Origin: Scilla litardierei
Lineage: Eukaryota > Streptophyta > Magnoliopsida > Asparagales > Asparagaceae
Direction: 5' to 3'
Assembly (NCBI GenBank): GCA_030789695.1
Contig: CM061142.1
Span: 145,175,637 to 145,239,636 of the forward strand
DNA: 64,000 nt
Each line of letters opens with the position of its first letter. Position 1 is the first letter of the stretch. A model generated the notes under the pieces. The model had not been told where the DNA came from. It ran no database searches and saw only the letters and a list, made by a program, of their open reading frames with translations. Below are positions 1 through 11,424 of this stretch, piece by piece. Made by a program: the position numbers and the translations under genes.

Positions 1-1814
1 GTTGTCAAGCTAGATCAATTAGGTGACGGATCTAGTTTCGTTGTCAAACTAGATCAAGTAGGCGTCTAGCCAGCTATCATTTCACTGACTAGTCTCTTTT
101 ACGCTAAAAGCAAGGAAGTGGCCTAAAAACATGGCCCTACACAGGAGTTGGCAAGTTTCACTTGCCTGTAAGTACAACGTCTGAGCACACCGTCCAATGA
201 GTACAAGAATCACAATTATCCTACGTGCACAAGTCCACCGGCCTAAAGTCCATATTATTAATCTTGATTAGTGAATTTAAAACATTTAAAATACTTTAAA
301 AATACTGATTTTAGTCTTGATTAGCATGCATTGGGTTGGGGGTCCTAAGGGTGCAAAGCGTTACCTCAACACGACGCGAAAGCTACACCGGCGTCGGATA
401 GCGACGCCGGGGGTTGGAATAAGAGAACACGCTCCAAGTCCAGATTCCAAATTAGTTTCCTTGCTGGAAAGTTCAGAGCATCAACCGGAGCAACGGTTCC
501 AGATTCCAAAGCTAGCACGTGCGACGATGGGCTACGACGTGTCGCAACGTCGTACGCGGCAAATCGTCGGAGAGAAAACACCTAGGTGGGGCCCACAGTA
601 GTCCTAGGGACCTTTGGGGGACCCACAATACCTCCGGAGAACTTGGGGGGCCCACGGTGGCAAGTGGTGCGACGGTTGCGGGGTTGCGACGTATGGCCAT
701 CGGTCGTACACTAGCCTGACCGAGAGATTGGCCCGGTCAGACGCAGCGCACGGCACTGTGCAGCACTGCGGAGCGGTGCAGCAGCAGGTGCGGAGAGCTC
801 CATCGGTCGGAGCGGTCGGTCGTCTCAGTCGGGTGCTTGGGTGGGTCGTTGCAATGTTGCAATGTTGCAACGCGGGGCGATGCGGGCGTGGGCGTCGGTC
901 GGGCACGGAGCGATGCGAGCGAACGGAGCGGCTTGGTGCGGGGCTTGGTGCGGAGCGGGGAAGCGGGCGTGAGCGGGGGCGGCCATCGGTCTGACCGAGA
1001 GAATTCCTCGATCGGACACAGCTGAAGCGGGGCGATGGCCGTGCAAGCGAGAGGAGCGGAGGAGCGGGCATTGGCAGCGGTCGGTGCGGTAGTTTTGAGC
1101 CCGTTCTCTCGGTCGGTGCGGGGAAAGCTCGTCGCAACGTTGCGACGATTCGTCGCAACGTCAAATTTGGGTTTTGGGAGCGGCTAAGGTTATTTTCTTA
1201 CGAAAATAGGTCTTCCTAGAGGTTGTTTATATAGTGTAGATGGGTTGACTAGGTCTAGGGCTAATCCTAATGAGATAAGGAGTTTAAAATAATTTAAAAT
1301 TTGAAATCCAACTTCTCCAACTCACCCAAGGATTTGACTTGGTCCAAATGAGCTGGAAATTGGTTCAAAAATTCTTTAATACGTTTAAAACTCAAATAAA
1401 TTTTATTTGGCCGAAAACAATTTAAAAATTAATTATTAAAAATAATATAAAACTTGTTAAAAATATAAAAGTGATCAAATAAACTCCAAAAATTATAAAA
1501 TAAATATCAGGGTGATGACGAATGTGAGCTAACTAAAAAGACGGATCTCAATTTCGACGTCGGACGACGAAACTAAAAATAGAAACGTCTCCCGTCAAAA
1601 GTGAAAATCGTCACGTCTCATCGAGTAAGATTAAATTGTGGGAAAACGACTCGAGAAATGTCGTTCCAAGATAGTGCCACTATTTAATACTCTCAGAGAC
1701 GTTCACACCGGCATATCACACGAAAGTGTTCACAAACAAATAAAGTCTAAAACAAACACGTGCACGGCCAAAAGCACGTGCACGAAAAACGTACAACGAA
1801 AAGTGGTCGTTACA
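1..1814 (-). repeat. LARD1 3' LTR, truncated by the window
   Basis: Collinear with 6386-8205, with scattered substitutions and a 6-base indel near 1515. It begins at 1814 on the minus strand with TGTAACGACC, directly after the PPT. A TATA-like motif (minus strand ACTATATAAAC) lies at 1225-1235. GC-rich open frames inside (for example 604-1164) are LTR composition and not genes. Confidence 0.88.
1131..1146. repeat. Perfect 16-bp palindrome in the LARD1 3' LTR
   Basis: GTCGCAACGTTGCGAC is its own reverse complement. It recurs at 7516-7531 in the other LARD1 LTR and at 8997-9012 in the Tekay LTR. In all copies it sits some 65-80 bp downstream of the TATA-like motif. Confidence 0.8.
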
Positions 1815-1827
1815 TCCTCCCCACCTT
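1815..1827 (-). promoter_or_regulatory. LARD1 polypurine tract
   Basis: On the minus strand this reads AAGGTGGGGAGGA directly before the LTR start TGTAACG. The Tekay PPT (AAGTTGGGGAGGA) is in the same position. A CCGAGGACGGA motif lies just upstream in both elements. Confidence 0.8.
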
Positions 1828-4800
1828 AGAATAAAGTCCGTCCTCGGACTTTCTAATATAGCTAGTCGCTCTAGTAACTACCCCAATCAAGTCATATAAT
1901 AATTCAACCAGGTATAGTCATTACAAGTGCTTATATATGCACTAAGTAGTCAAACATTAATACTACCAACACGTATATATATTTATATATATTCACGTAC
2001 GTTATACATTTATACCTATTATAGTCAGTCAAACTCATACATGTATTTCAATCATATATATAAGCATGCATCCCTCATATGACTACTACCTACCTAATCA
2101 CAAAACAATATTTCAGGTACTCATATAAGTATGATCTCACACTTGGCAAATACAATCATTGCTCTACATATAGATAGCTACCTATGCACAAACATCAAGG
2201 GTATGCTGCCCTCTAATATTCATCCAACACCAAACACATCAACACATGTAGTCACACCATACCATTATTAAGTCAAGTTCACTATATCTAATATACATTC
2301 ACCACTACTATAATTTCACGATATGTAGTCATTCAAAGACCTGCAAATAGTTCACCATATATTCACATCACGTACGGTCCTATAACAGTATTTACGACAC
2401 GCCACATATATCATAGTCGTCAATGCCTATAATTAAGCACATACTTACCCATGCATGGTGCACACCCATACACGCTAACATTTCATTTACGCATACCAAT
2501 CATATCATTATATAACTAGCACACCTACACACCTAGTTTTAGCTAGTACACATACGTTCACACAACAAGTCCTTAGTAAATAACTATACCACAAGACCAG
2601 CACCTATAACTATATACTGGCTTAGCGACCCATAATCATGTGCGTAGCACAACCAGGCACAAACACTCCTATCACTATACATACATCAAACATTGCTATA
2701 TTCAAACTACAAACATACATTCAATATACTTAGAGTATACCCACTCAAGCTTGAGTGAGACTCAGTACATATATCAGAATATTCTATATACGTAACACGG
2801 CATTCATACCTATACCAATACCACCCCATAATTTATACGTCTACCAATACCACCATATACATTCCATAAGTCAATCACACTTAATATTTAGTCAGGTAAC
2901 ACCCACATAGTTAAATCAATTTATATACCATAATAATAGTAATACAGACATCAGCACCCACATATTTATAATACCCTCCCTAGTACAAACATTCACCGTA
3001 TAGTCACACATAAGTAATGTACATATTCATACCGTAGCCTACTACCTATAATTAGTATACTAACACATCCACATGTACATAATTATGATGTGCAATAGTC
3101 GTGTATACCTCACGGTATGCACGCATGCAACATCCCGCGAAAGCAAACAATACCAATCAAAATTATAACCCTACTACCATATGTATATCACTTATATACT
3201 CATGCAATGAAACATAACTTCCTACGTCCAAGCACAATATATATCTACCTACGAGCACATACTCACACGTACTAGTATATAGGTCATATATTAGGCCTAC
3301 TCTCTTGACCATACGTACACCTATTATTATCACACCTAACATACACATAGCTTTACCAATCATTTTATTTCAACCATTACAAGTATCTCTAACTACATAC
3401 ACTCCATTAGACATTCCAACCCTAACTCTTATATACACAGGCATCCCTAGTATAGTATAGCTAACTACACACAAATCTATAAATGCTAACACACAACAAC
3501 TTCATACTATCATGAATAACTCCGAGTACGTATATATCACACAATAGGCAAACATTAAAATACTATGGGTTTATACTCATTCAAGCTCACGTACACCACC
3601 TAGGTACGTGCACTACGACTACCTCACAAGGTCCAAGGGCCTACTAACAATTAAGGGTTGACACAGACATTGACGGACCCTAAGGTCTAAGCAATAAAGA
3701 GAGGTCGAGAGCGTGACGAGGGAAGGGTCGATAAGCACGAGTTCAGATAGGACGAATACAAGGAGACGGCTTGGTTAGGGAAAACATTGGCTCAATGGTG
3801 ATGTTTAGGTTGAAAGAAAAGGAGATGTAGTGATGCTTAAATAGAACACAGAAAAGAAAATAGGGTGAATACGTGGATTTTGAAAACTGTCGTTCTTCCA
3901 AAGTTGAAATCCCAGTCTGAAAAGAAATATTTGGAGATCGATAAAACGAGTTGTTCAAAATAAATTTGAGTCGAACATTCATAATAAGAGAGAATGGTCT
4001 ATTGGTTTTAAAAATCATCATAAAGGAAGTAAAATCATTTACACGAATATTAAGGACGTGGTTTAGAAAATTTATACGTCAGTAATTTAATATAATGTTG
4101 TCAAAAAGTTTTGGAAAGTCAAGAATGAAATCAAGTAACGGAAGAATTTAAACTCATATTAAATGCTTTCAAAACTTTTAGGCTATGGAAAATTTAAAAT
4201 AACCAACATTGAAACTACTTTTTAGAGAACCAGGGTTTGCCTGAAATGAGAAACTGATTTACATAAGGTTCTTAATATACGAGCACAACAAGTCTGGCAC
4301 GGATATAAAAATAGTTGAAAGTATGTATGATGCACGGGAAAATAATATTAACTTAGTAGTAGAATTATCGAAATCGAATAGCAAGTCTTTAAAATCAAAT
4401 CATGGAGGGTCTAAATCAGGAAGTGGTTATGAAAATAGTAATTTTGCAAAAATCTGAAATAGCGAGAACGACGAGCAAAGACCAACTTGCTGAAAGCTGA
4501 AATTCCATGTGTCTTGAAAAGTATATGAATGGCATAGATCAGGAGGGAAAATTACAAGTTGAATAAAAGTACGATTCAGAATAAAATTAATATATGAAGG
4601 GACAACGCATTTGCATAAGTACAAAAAACATAGGCTGGGAAAATACTATAAGCTAGTATTCAAAAATTCCGACAAACGTTTTAAAAATTTAAATCAACGA
4701 AGGAGTATGAAATATAAGATATATATATTAAAAATTTGGACAAATTTAAACTTAGTGAAAGAGAAGATCGAAAAATACTTTCAGAAAATTCAAGACTTGT

Positions 4801-5289
4801 AATGGAGAGGTTCGAAAATTGACGACGATCGTCATGAGGCGATCTCGTGAATCGAGGCAAGGAAAATAGTCGGATGATCATGAATCAGGAAAATCTACGG
4901 GGAAACTCCTACAGTCGACCAACTAAAGACTAAGAACTAAGCGCTAAGACTCTCTAAGGAGCTAGACGGTAATGAAATGCGTTCAGCTTGGTCCGAAGTC
5001 GATGAACCCAAGCGAACGACTGAAGGAAATTCTAGAAGTCTAATATGGTCAGGGGTAGACAAGGACCACTAAGGCAACTCCTATGACGATTAAATCAATT
5101 GCTAGAAGGGGGTCTAACTACAATCAGGGCCTCTAACTAGCAAGCACAGACGTCTAACTAAGCCTTCTTATCACCTAGTGTCATAAGAAAACGAATAGAC
5201 TCAGGGCTTATTACTCGGATGTTGCAATTTATTTAATGGACATTCCGTTATTATCGTTGTTCCATTAATTCGCAATTGCAAGACCGGAC
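1828..5289 (-). other. LARD1 internal region, no coding capacity seen
   Basis: About 3.5 kb with only short open frames and no recognisable domain. The part from about 1840 to 3650 is AT-rich and rich in CATA/TATA words. The part from about 3660 to 5280 has higher GC. The 2220-3440 stretch is the reverse complement of 62588-64000, and about 3460-3600 matches 20850-21046; these are pieces of a second copy of the same family (LARD2). A 24-nt sequence at 4958-4981 is repeated in the LTR at 6179-6202. Confidence 0.75.
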
Positions 5290-5304
5290 CTGCATGGGCC
5301 ACCA
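5290..5304 (-). promoter_or_regulatory. LARD1 putative primer binding site
   Basis: On the minus strand TGGTGGCCCATGCAG starts 8 nt inside the 5' LTR edge. The identical 15-mer is found at 11309-11323 in Tekay. A tRNA ending in ACCA could pair with it, but I could not assign the tRNA. Confidence 0.5.
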
Positions 5305-7515
5305 ACAAAACCTGTCACGCCCCGCTTCCCAAAAATATGGAGGCGAAGCATGAGAAGGTCCGCTCAGACTTGAAACTACAAAGATGTAAGTCCGATAAGC
5401 GTCAATCAAATTTAAAACTGCAGGTCCTTGCAACGCGAATGAAACAAAGATAATAATAATGAATTGAGACAAAAGAAATATCTTAGAATATCCATAAATA
5501 TAATTTCCAACATCGCAGAAAAAGCCACCAGGCTAAAAAGAAAAAGAGACTAAAGGCCTAAACATGGCCAACAAAAGTACAACGTACAGAGAAAAGGTGC
5601 CACGCACCGACAACTAACAACAAAACCTAAAACAAAAGAAACTCAGCAAAATCACCAAGAAGGGTCACCGGTGTCCATAAAACTCCTCCTGGCAATCATG
5701 GACTCGGACTCAGCGTCAGCAAAACATCACGTACACAGCAGTGGTCTCCGGCTCAGGGTCTAACATGTGACACCCAAAAGAGCAAGGGGCACATGTCAGC
5801 AAGTCTACAAGAGACTTGTGCAAGGAAACTGGAAGTATGCAAAAGTAAAGCAACCTAGCAGTTCTAGCATGAATGCGATGACATGGCAGTTAAAGTATGG
5901 GTGCAACAGGTAAAGTAAAGTAAAGTAAAGTACGAGCATGGCATGGCATGAATCATTCACAAGACAAGTACAAGTCAAGTAAAGTAAGTACCTCGTGCAC
6001 AGAGATTCCGTCTTTTGGCAAGAGTGGCTGATCGGGCCAACTCCTAAGCTCAAGTGACCGTTTATCCCTACCCCTCCACGTGTATCGGGCATTGGTTTTC
6101 AGCCAACACATGAGGCCCACTTCTGGACCACGAGCCAGGAAGTGTTTTAAACAAGTATGGCGTAGGGGTGCACCTAAGGGAGCTAGACGGTAATGAAATG
6201 CGAAAACACGAAACACGAAAACACGGATTGTACAAGTATTTTGTAGCGTGTGCTACGATGCAACAATCAATTTGAATGACATGTAAGATGCAATGCATGG
6301 CAGTTAAAAGTGCGTACAGGTAAGGAAAGTAAACGTGACAGTTTAGTATGCATGAACAACAAGTTTAAGGGTTGGATCTAGCTTCGTTGTCAAGCTAGAT
6401 CAATTAGGTGACGGATCTAGTTTCGTTGTCAAACTAGATCAAGTAGGCGTCTAGCCAGCTATCATTTCACTGACTAGTCTCTTTTACGCTAAAAGCAAGG
6501 AAGTGGCCTAAAAACATGGCCCTACACAGGAGTTGGCAAGTTTCACTTGCCTGCAAGTACAACGTCTGAGCACACCGTCCAATGAGTCCAAGAATCACAA
6601 TTATCCTACGTGCACAAGTCCACCGGCCAAAAGTCCATATTATTAATCTTGATTAGTGAATTTAAAACATTTAAAATACTTTAAAAATACTGATTTTAGT
6701 CTTGATTAGCATGCATTGGGTTGGGGGTCCTAAGGGTGCAAAGCGTTACCTCAACACGACGCGAAAGCTACACCGGCGTCGGGTAGCGACGCCGGGGGTT
6801 GGAATAAGAGAACGCGCTCCAAGTCTAGATTCCAAATTAGCTTCCTTGCTGGAAAGTTCAGAGCATCAACCGGAGCAACGGTTCCAGATTCCAAAGCTAG
6901 CACGTGCGACGACGGGCTACGACGTGTCGCAATGTCGTACGCGGCAAATCGTCGGAGAGAAAACACCTAGGTGGGGCCCACAGTAGTCCTAGGGACCTTT
7001 GGGGGACCCACAATACCTCTGGAGAACTTGGGGGGCCCACGGTGTCAAGTGGTGCGACGGTTGCGGGGTTGCGACGTATGGCCATCGGTCGTACACTAGC
7101 CTGACCGAGAGATTGGCTCGGTCAGACGCAGCGCACGGCGCTGTGCAGCGCTGCGGAGCGGTGCAGCAGCGGGTGCGGAGAGCTCCATCGGTCGGAGCGG
7201 TCAGTCGTCTCGGTCGGGCGCTTGGGCGGGTCGTTGCAACGTTGCAATGTTGCAACGCGGGGCAATGCGGGCGTGGGCGTCGGTCGGGCACGGAGCGATG
7301 CGAGCGAACGGAGCGGCTTGGTGCGGGGCTTGGTGCGGAGCGGGGAAGCGGGCGTGAGCGGGGGCGACCATCGGTCTGACCGAGAGAATTCCTCGGTCGG
7401 ACACAGCTAAAGCGGGGTGATGGCTGTGCAAGCGATCGGAGCGGAGGAGCGGGCATTGGCAGTGGTCGGTGCGGTAGTTTTGAGCCCGTTCTCTCGGTCG
7501 GTGCGGGGAAAGCTC

Positions 7516-7531
7516 GTCGCAACGTTGCGAC
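7516..7531. repeat. Perfect 16-bp palindrome in the LARD1 5' LTR
   Basis: GTCGCAACGTTGCGAC, about 79 bp downstream of the minus-strand TATA box and thus probably near the RNA 5' end. It is shared with the Tekay LTR. Confidence 0.8.
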
Positions 7532-7609
7532 GATTCGTCGCAACGTCAAATTTGGGTTTTGGGAGCGGCTAGGGTTATTTTCTTGCGAAAATAGGTCTTC
7601 CTAGAGGTT

Positions 7610-7620
7610 GTTTATATAGT
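7610..7620 (-). promoter_or_regulatory. LARD1 LTR TATA box
   Basis: Minus strand ACTATATAAAC, conserved in the other LTR at 1225-1235. It is the best TATA match in the LTR and lies upstream of the GC-rich part. Confidence 0.55.
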
Positions 7621-8205
7621 GTAGATGGGTTGACTAGGTCTAGGGCTAATCCTAATGAGATAAGGAGTTTAAAATAATTTAAAATTTGAAATCCAACTTC
7701 TCCAACTCACCCAAGGATTTGACTTGGTCCAAATGAGCTGGAAATTGGCTCAAAAATTCTTTAATAAGTTTAAAACTCAAATAAATTTTATTTGGCTGAA
7801 AATAATTTAAAAATTAATTATTAAAAATAATATAAAACTTGTTAAAAATATAAAAGTGGTCAAATAAACTCCAAAAATTATAAAATAAATATCAGGGTGA
7901 TCGTGATGACGAATGTGAGCTAACTAAGAAGACGGATCTCAATTTCGACATCGGACGACGAAACTAAAAATAGAAACGTCTCCCATCAAAAGTGAAAATC
8001 GTCACGTCTCATCGAGTAAGATTAAATTGTGGTAAAACGACTCGAGAAATGTCGTTCCAAGATAGTGCCACTATTTAATACTCTCAGAGACGTTCACAAC
8101 GGCATATCACACGAAAGTGTTCACAAACAAATAAAGTCTAAAACAAACACATGCACGGCCAAAAGCACGTGCACGAAAAACGTACAACGAAAAGTGGTCG
8201 TTACA

Positions 8206-8242
8206 ATATAGGTAGAGTGTGTGGACCCGTATGAGCGTGCTA
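8206..8242 (+). mobile_element. LARD2 fragment between LARD1 and the solo LTR
   Basis: A short stretch of older DNA. It ends in TGCTA (8238-8242), the left TSD of the solo LTR. With 20850-21062 it forms a continuous sequence weakly alignable to the LARD1 internal region on the opposite strand, so it is assigned to LARD2 by inference. Confidence 0.5.
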
Positions 8243-8892
8243 TGTTGAGTATTGGTGTTTTATACCAATCTTATTTTGATGATGATCACAACATTATGTT
8301 GTTGCTAAGGAATCTCATGTTTTAGTCTCTCAGCTTGTAACGGTCGGTTTCCGATCGTACATTCTTTGTGCACGTGCTCTTGATTGTGCACGTGCTTATT
8401 TTTGATTTTATTTGATTTTGAACATTATTGTGTGATATATCGACGTGATCGTCTCTGGAAGTATTAGATTGTGGAATAACTTTGTAACGACATATCTCGA
8501 GTCGTTCTTCAGCGATACTATCTTGTTTGACGTGACGTAGCGACTTTCTTTTTTGACGCGAGACGTTACGAATTTTAGTTTCGTCTCTCAACATCGAAAT
8601 TTAGATCTGTCTTCTCCACTCTCTTTCTTTAGTCGTCTCGAACACCCCATAATTATTTTACAATTTTTGAACTTAATTTGACCTATTTTCCATTTTTTGA
8701 AAGTTTTAAATAATTTTAAAACCTATTTTTATAAGATTTTTAATTACAATAAAATTACTATATTATAATAACGTATTAAAGAATTTTTTGGCAAAATTTT
8801 AGAATTTTTGGCCGCACCTATCTTGCGTGAGGGAGAGGAGAGTAATTTTAAACTAAAATAATTATTTTTAATTATTTAATTACGTTTTTCTA

Positions 8893-8930
8893 AACCCTAA
8901 CCCTAACCCTAGCTCTAACCTATTTATATT
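8893..8930 (+). promoter_or_regulatory. Tekay LTR core promoter with telo-box
   Basis: About three CCCTAA units (telomere-like, known in plants as telo-boxes) lie just upstream of TATTTATATT (8921-8930). The same arrangement is in the 3' LTR at about 16695-16732. Position and conservation suggest the U3 promoter. Confidence 0.55.
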
Positions 8931-8996
8931 AGCCCTAGGCTAAGTTATTTCGTCATTGCACAAAACCCTAGCCGCCGTTTCATCTCCCAAAGCTTC

Positions 8997-9012
8997 GTCG
9001 CAACGTTGCGAC
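8997..9012. repeat. 16-bp palindrome downstream of the Tekay TATA box
   Basis: GTCGCAACGTTGCGAC starts about 67 bp after the TATA box. The 3' LTR copy (16799-16814) has one change, GTCACAACG. The same palindrome is in both LARD1 LTRs at a similar distance. Confidence 0.75.
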
Positions 9013-10321
9013 GATCGCCCAGTGCACGACCGGAGCTCACCCCCGCAAATCCTAGTGCACGACCGGAGCAGGCCCCCGCATCGCCGCTTGCAGCGCACCG
9101 CTGCATCGCACCCCGCTGTCGCCCCGCTCTGACCGAGGCTGTCTCTCGGTCTGACCGAGAGACTTTCCCCGCCAGCCGCCCGCTCTGCACCACTCCGCAT
9201 CGCCAAGCGCCGACCGACCCGCCCCGTCCGTATGACCGAAGCCCGCTCTGCACCCGAAGGCTGCTCCGCACCCCGCTCCGCTGCCAGCCTCGTCCAAGCG
9301 CCCGACCGATGGGATCTGTCGGTCTGACCGACGATTTCCCTCGCACCGATGATGTGCCCGACCTCGCCGCATCGCAGCTCGCACGACCGAGAGCCCCTCT
9401 CGGTCTGACCAAGAGGAACCACCGCACCGACCAAGCCCGACCGACAGAACTTCCTCACAAGTGGGTTTCTCCCACACCAACTTCTGTGGTGGGCCCCCCA
9501 AGTGCTCCTGAGGTGTTGTGGGCCCCCTTGGACCCCTAGCACTGCTGTGGGCCCCACTTGGACGTGCTACTTCACGGATTTGTCGTCTACGACGTTGCGA
9601 CATGTCGTAGGCCTTCATCGCAAGTTTTGACTTTTGGATAGACGTACGAGGACCAGATCTGAAGCTGAGAAGTTCTCTGATCAGACCCGACATCCAATCT
9701 ACAGCAAACTCCGGTTCAGGTTGGTTCCCTGAAACTCGTAGAAACCCCCACAATAGCTGACTGAACCCTAAACTAAAAACCGTCAACTTGAACTAAATTT
9801 ACTTTCCAGCTCCTGTAAAATGTTGTACGAACATAGAAAAATTGATGAACAGACTTTGTTGACTGTGCACATAGGATAGATCGTCGATTAGGCTAAAACA
9901 TCAAAAAGTGACTTTTGACACATAGGATAGTCCCGAAAACCTAGAAACGAAACCTAATAGGATTTGATGAATTTGAGACCTGACATCGTCGCCGTGGCGA
10001 TATTTCAGACGGACTTCCGCGGACGAGACGCTTGGACGGGACGCTTCGAGAGGACAACACACTCGCCATCGCAGGCAAGTGTATCCACTTGCACTTTTGG
10101 CCGTGCTTAGTCCTTAGTTGGTTAGAATTGTTAACTGTGAACAAATAGAACCGGACGTGAAATGATAGCGTCCGGGACGACTCCTGACAGCTCAGACTTG
10201 ACGACGAAGTCTGAGCCCGACAACAACAATTTTTGACATCATAGGGCTATCATGTGTGTGCGTGTGTGTGGACACCCTAGAATAACCCTTCCCGTCTTGT
10301 CTTGTCACGTCCCGTCTTGCA

Positions 10322-10491
10322 CAGCCCGCTGGGTAATAGGGCACTCTCCGAGTGATCCCTTGTACAGACTCACAGCCTGCGGGCAATAGGGCACTCTCCA
10401 AGCTAGAGAGAGTGATCCCTTATACGGATACACAGCCTGCGGGCAATATGGCACTCGCCAAGCTAGAGCGAGTGATCCCTTGTACGGATAT
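10322..10491 (+). repeat. 60-bp tandem repeat with covarying hairpins
   Basis: Three units (one shortened to 50 bp) with period 60; a homologous array lies at about 18124-18293 in the 3' LTR. Each unit can fold: unit 2 has stem CACTCTC/GAGAGTG (10392-10414) and unit 3 has CACTCGC/GCGAGTG (10452-10474), both around the constant loop CAAGCTAGA. The stem change is compensatory. The array lies downstream of the TATA box, so it is probably transcribed. Confidence 0.7.
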
Positions 10492-11308
10492 CTTGTCTTT
10501 TCTTGTCTTGGGGTTTGGGGTTGGGTTGAGCGTGCGCACGGTAAGAGGGTCTGATCCCCCTCGAACCGTAAGGCGTGAACCCTTTCGTGTCTCACTTGTC
10601 TTGTCCTGCCTTGTTTCCGTCACGTCCCTTCTTGTCTTGACACCTGTAGGTTAGTCCCGTAGTTGGTAGCACACGCTACAACTACTACTTGTTGCGTTTT
10701 ACTTTCATGCTGCGTTCCTTCTGTTTGTTACTCAGTTATAACCCCAGCATGCTAATCAACCAGTAAAATGTTGTCTAAAAGTTGATACACTTGTAGTTTG
10801 GTCTAACCCTTTTTGTAGACCTGACCTGATGTACAGTTCCTTCTTTTGGTGCTGTACGTCAGGTGTTGAGCCAGAGTACGTCGACGAGGCGGACTTGCCA
10901 GCTGACGGAGAGCCGGAGGACGTTGATCCAGAGTACGACCCGGAGGAGGACCAGAGTTAGAGGCCTCTAGTTGCTGATCCAGATTTCTGTTCAATTTAGA
11001 TTGGGTGGGTAGCACCTGTTATTTTCTTGTCTAGGTTGGGTGCTTGCACCAGTAGTTTTCTTTTCTGCAGTTGTAGCCTTCGGGCGTTTTAGACTCTCAG
11101 TACTCTTGGATGTTTTATTTGGAATAAAATGAAATGATATCTCTTTTCAATACTTTGTTGTTTCCGTACTAACTTGCAGGGACCTGTTTTCCTTCGTTTG
11201 GAATATCACAGACGCTTATTGGGTCTGGGCTCTTAGCCCTGGCCTAAGCGGGCCTTAGTCACGCTTCGCCTCCGACCTTTTTGGGAAGCGGGGCGTGACA
11301 GGTTTTAG

Positions 11309-11323
11309 TGGTGGCCCATGCAG
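11309..11323 (+). promoter_or_regulatory. Tekay putative primer binding site
   Basis: TGGTGGCCCATGCAG, 8 nt after the 5' LTR end, identical to the LARD1 site at 5290-5304. It does not match the common initiator-Met PBS; the tRNA is unassigned. Confidence 0.5.
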
Positions 11324-11424
11324 GTCCCCTCCTTCTGCGAATACGGAACAATCGAAGTATTGAAATTCATTTTATTATCATCCAATAATTGTACGAGTCT
11401 AACCTCTGTGTTTTTGTCAATAGG

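Larger units (their letters stand above)
1..8205 (-). mobile_element. LARD1: non-autonomous LTR retrotransposon, coding-free
   Basis: Two direct LTR copies (1-1814 partial, and 5313-8205) flank a 3.5-kb internal region. The PPT lies next to the left LTR and the PBS next to the right LTR, so the element reads on the minus strand. The left end is cut by the window; about 1,073 LTR bases are missing by comparison with the right LTR. No Gag, protease, RT or integrase motif is visible inside. LTR termini (TGTAACG...GGGGCGTGACA), the PBS region and the PPT context closely match the Tekay element at 8336-19103, so Tekay is the likely trans-acting partner. The putative TSD on the right is ATATA (8206-8210); the left partner is outside the window. 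By eye the two LTRs differ at roughly 2% of sites. Confidence 0.85.
5313..8205 (-). repeat. LARD1 5' LTR, complete (2,893 bp)
   Basis: Starts on the minus strand at 8205 with TGTAACG and ends at 5313 with GCGTGACA. It contains a TATA-like motif (7610-7620), a palindrome (7516-7531), a GC-rich block with repeated CGGTC/GACCG words (about 7000-7540) and a short TAAAG microsatellite near 5915-5935. The GC-rich frames inside are not supported as genes. Confidence 0.9.
8336..11300 (+). repeat. Tekay 5' LTR (2,965 bp)
   Basis: Starts TGTAACGG and ends GTGACA. Contents in order: AT-rich U3, telomere-like CCCTAA repeats, TATA box, palindrome, a GC-rich block with repeated CTCTCGGTCTGACCGAGAG palindromes (about 9005-9540), a 60-bp tandem array, CTTGT-rich sequence and T-rich sequence before the end. 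Frames such as 9052-9786 (minus) are GC-rich LTR shadows. Confidence 0.94.

Noticed and set aside
8893..8916. Interstitial telomere from CCCTAA repeats
   Set aside because: Only about three units, in the same place in both LTRs, upstream of a TATA box; better seen as a promoter motif.
6989..9786. Long GC-rich open frames in LTRs, such as 6989-7549 and 9052-9786 on the minus strand, with equivalents at 604-1164 and 16854-17588
   Set aside because: They are Arg/Pro/Ser-rich, lie in GC-rich LTR blocks, repeat because LTRs repeat, and match no family.
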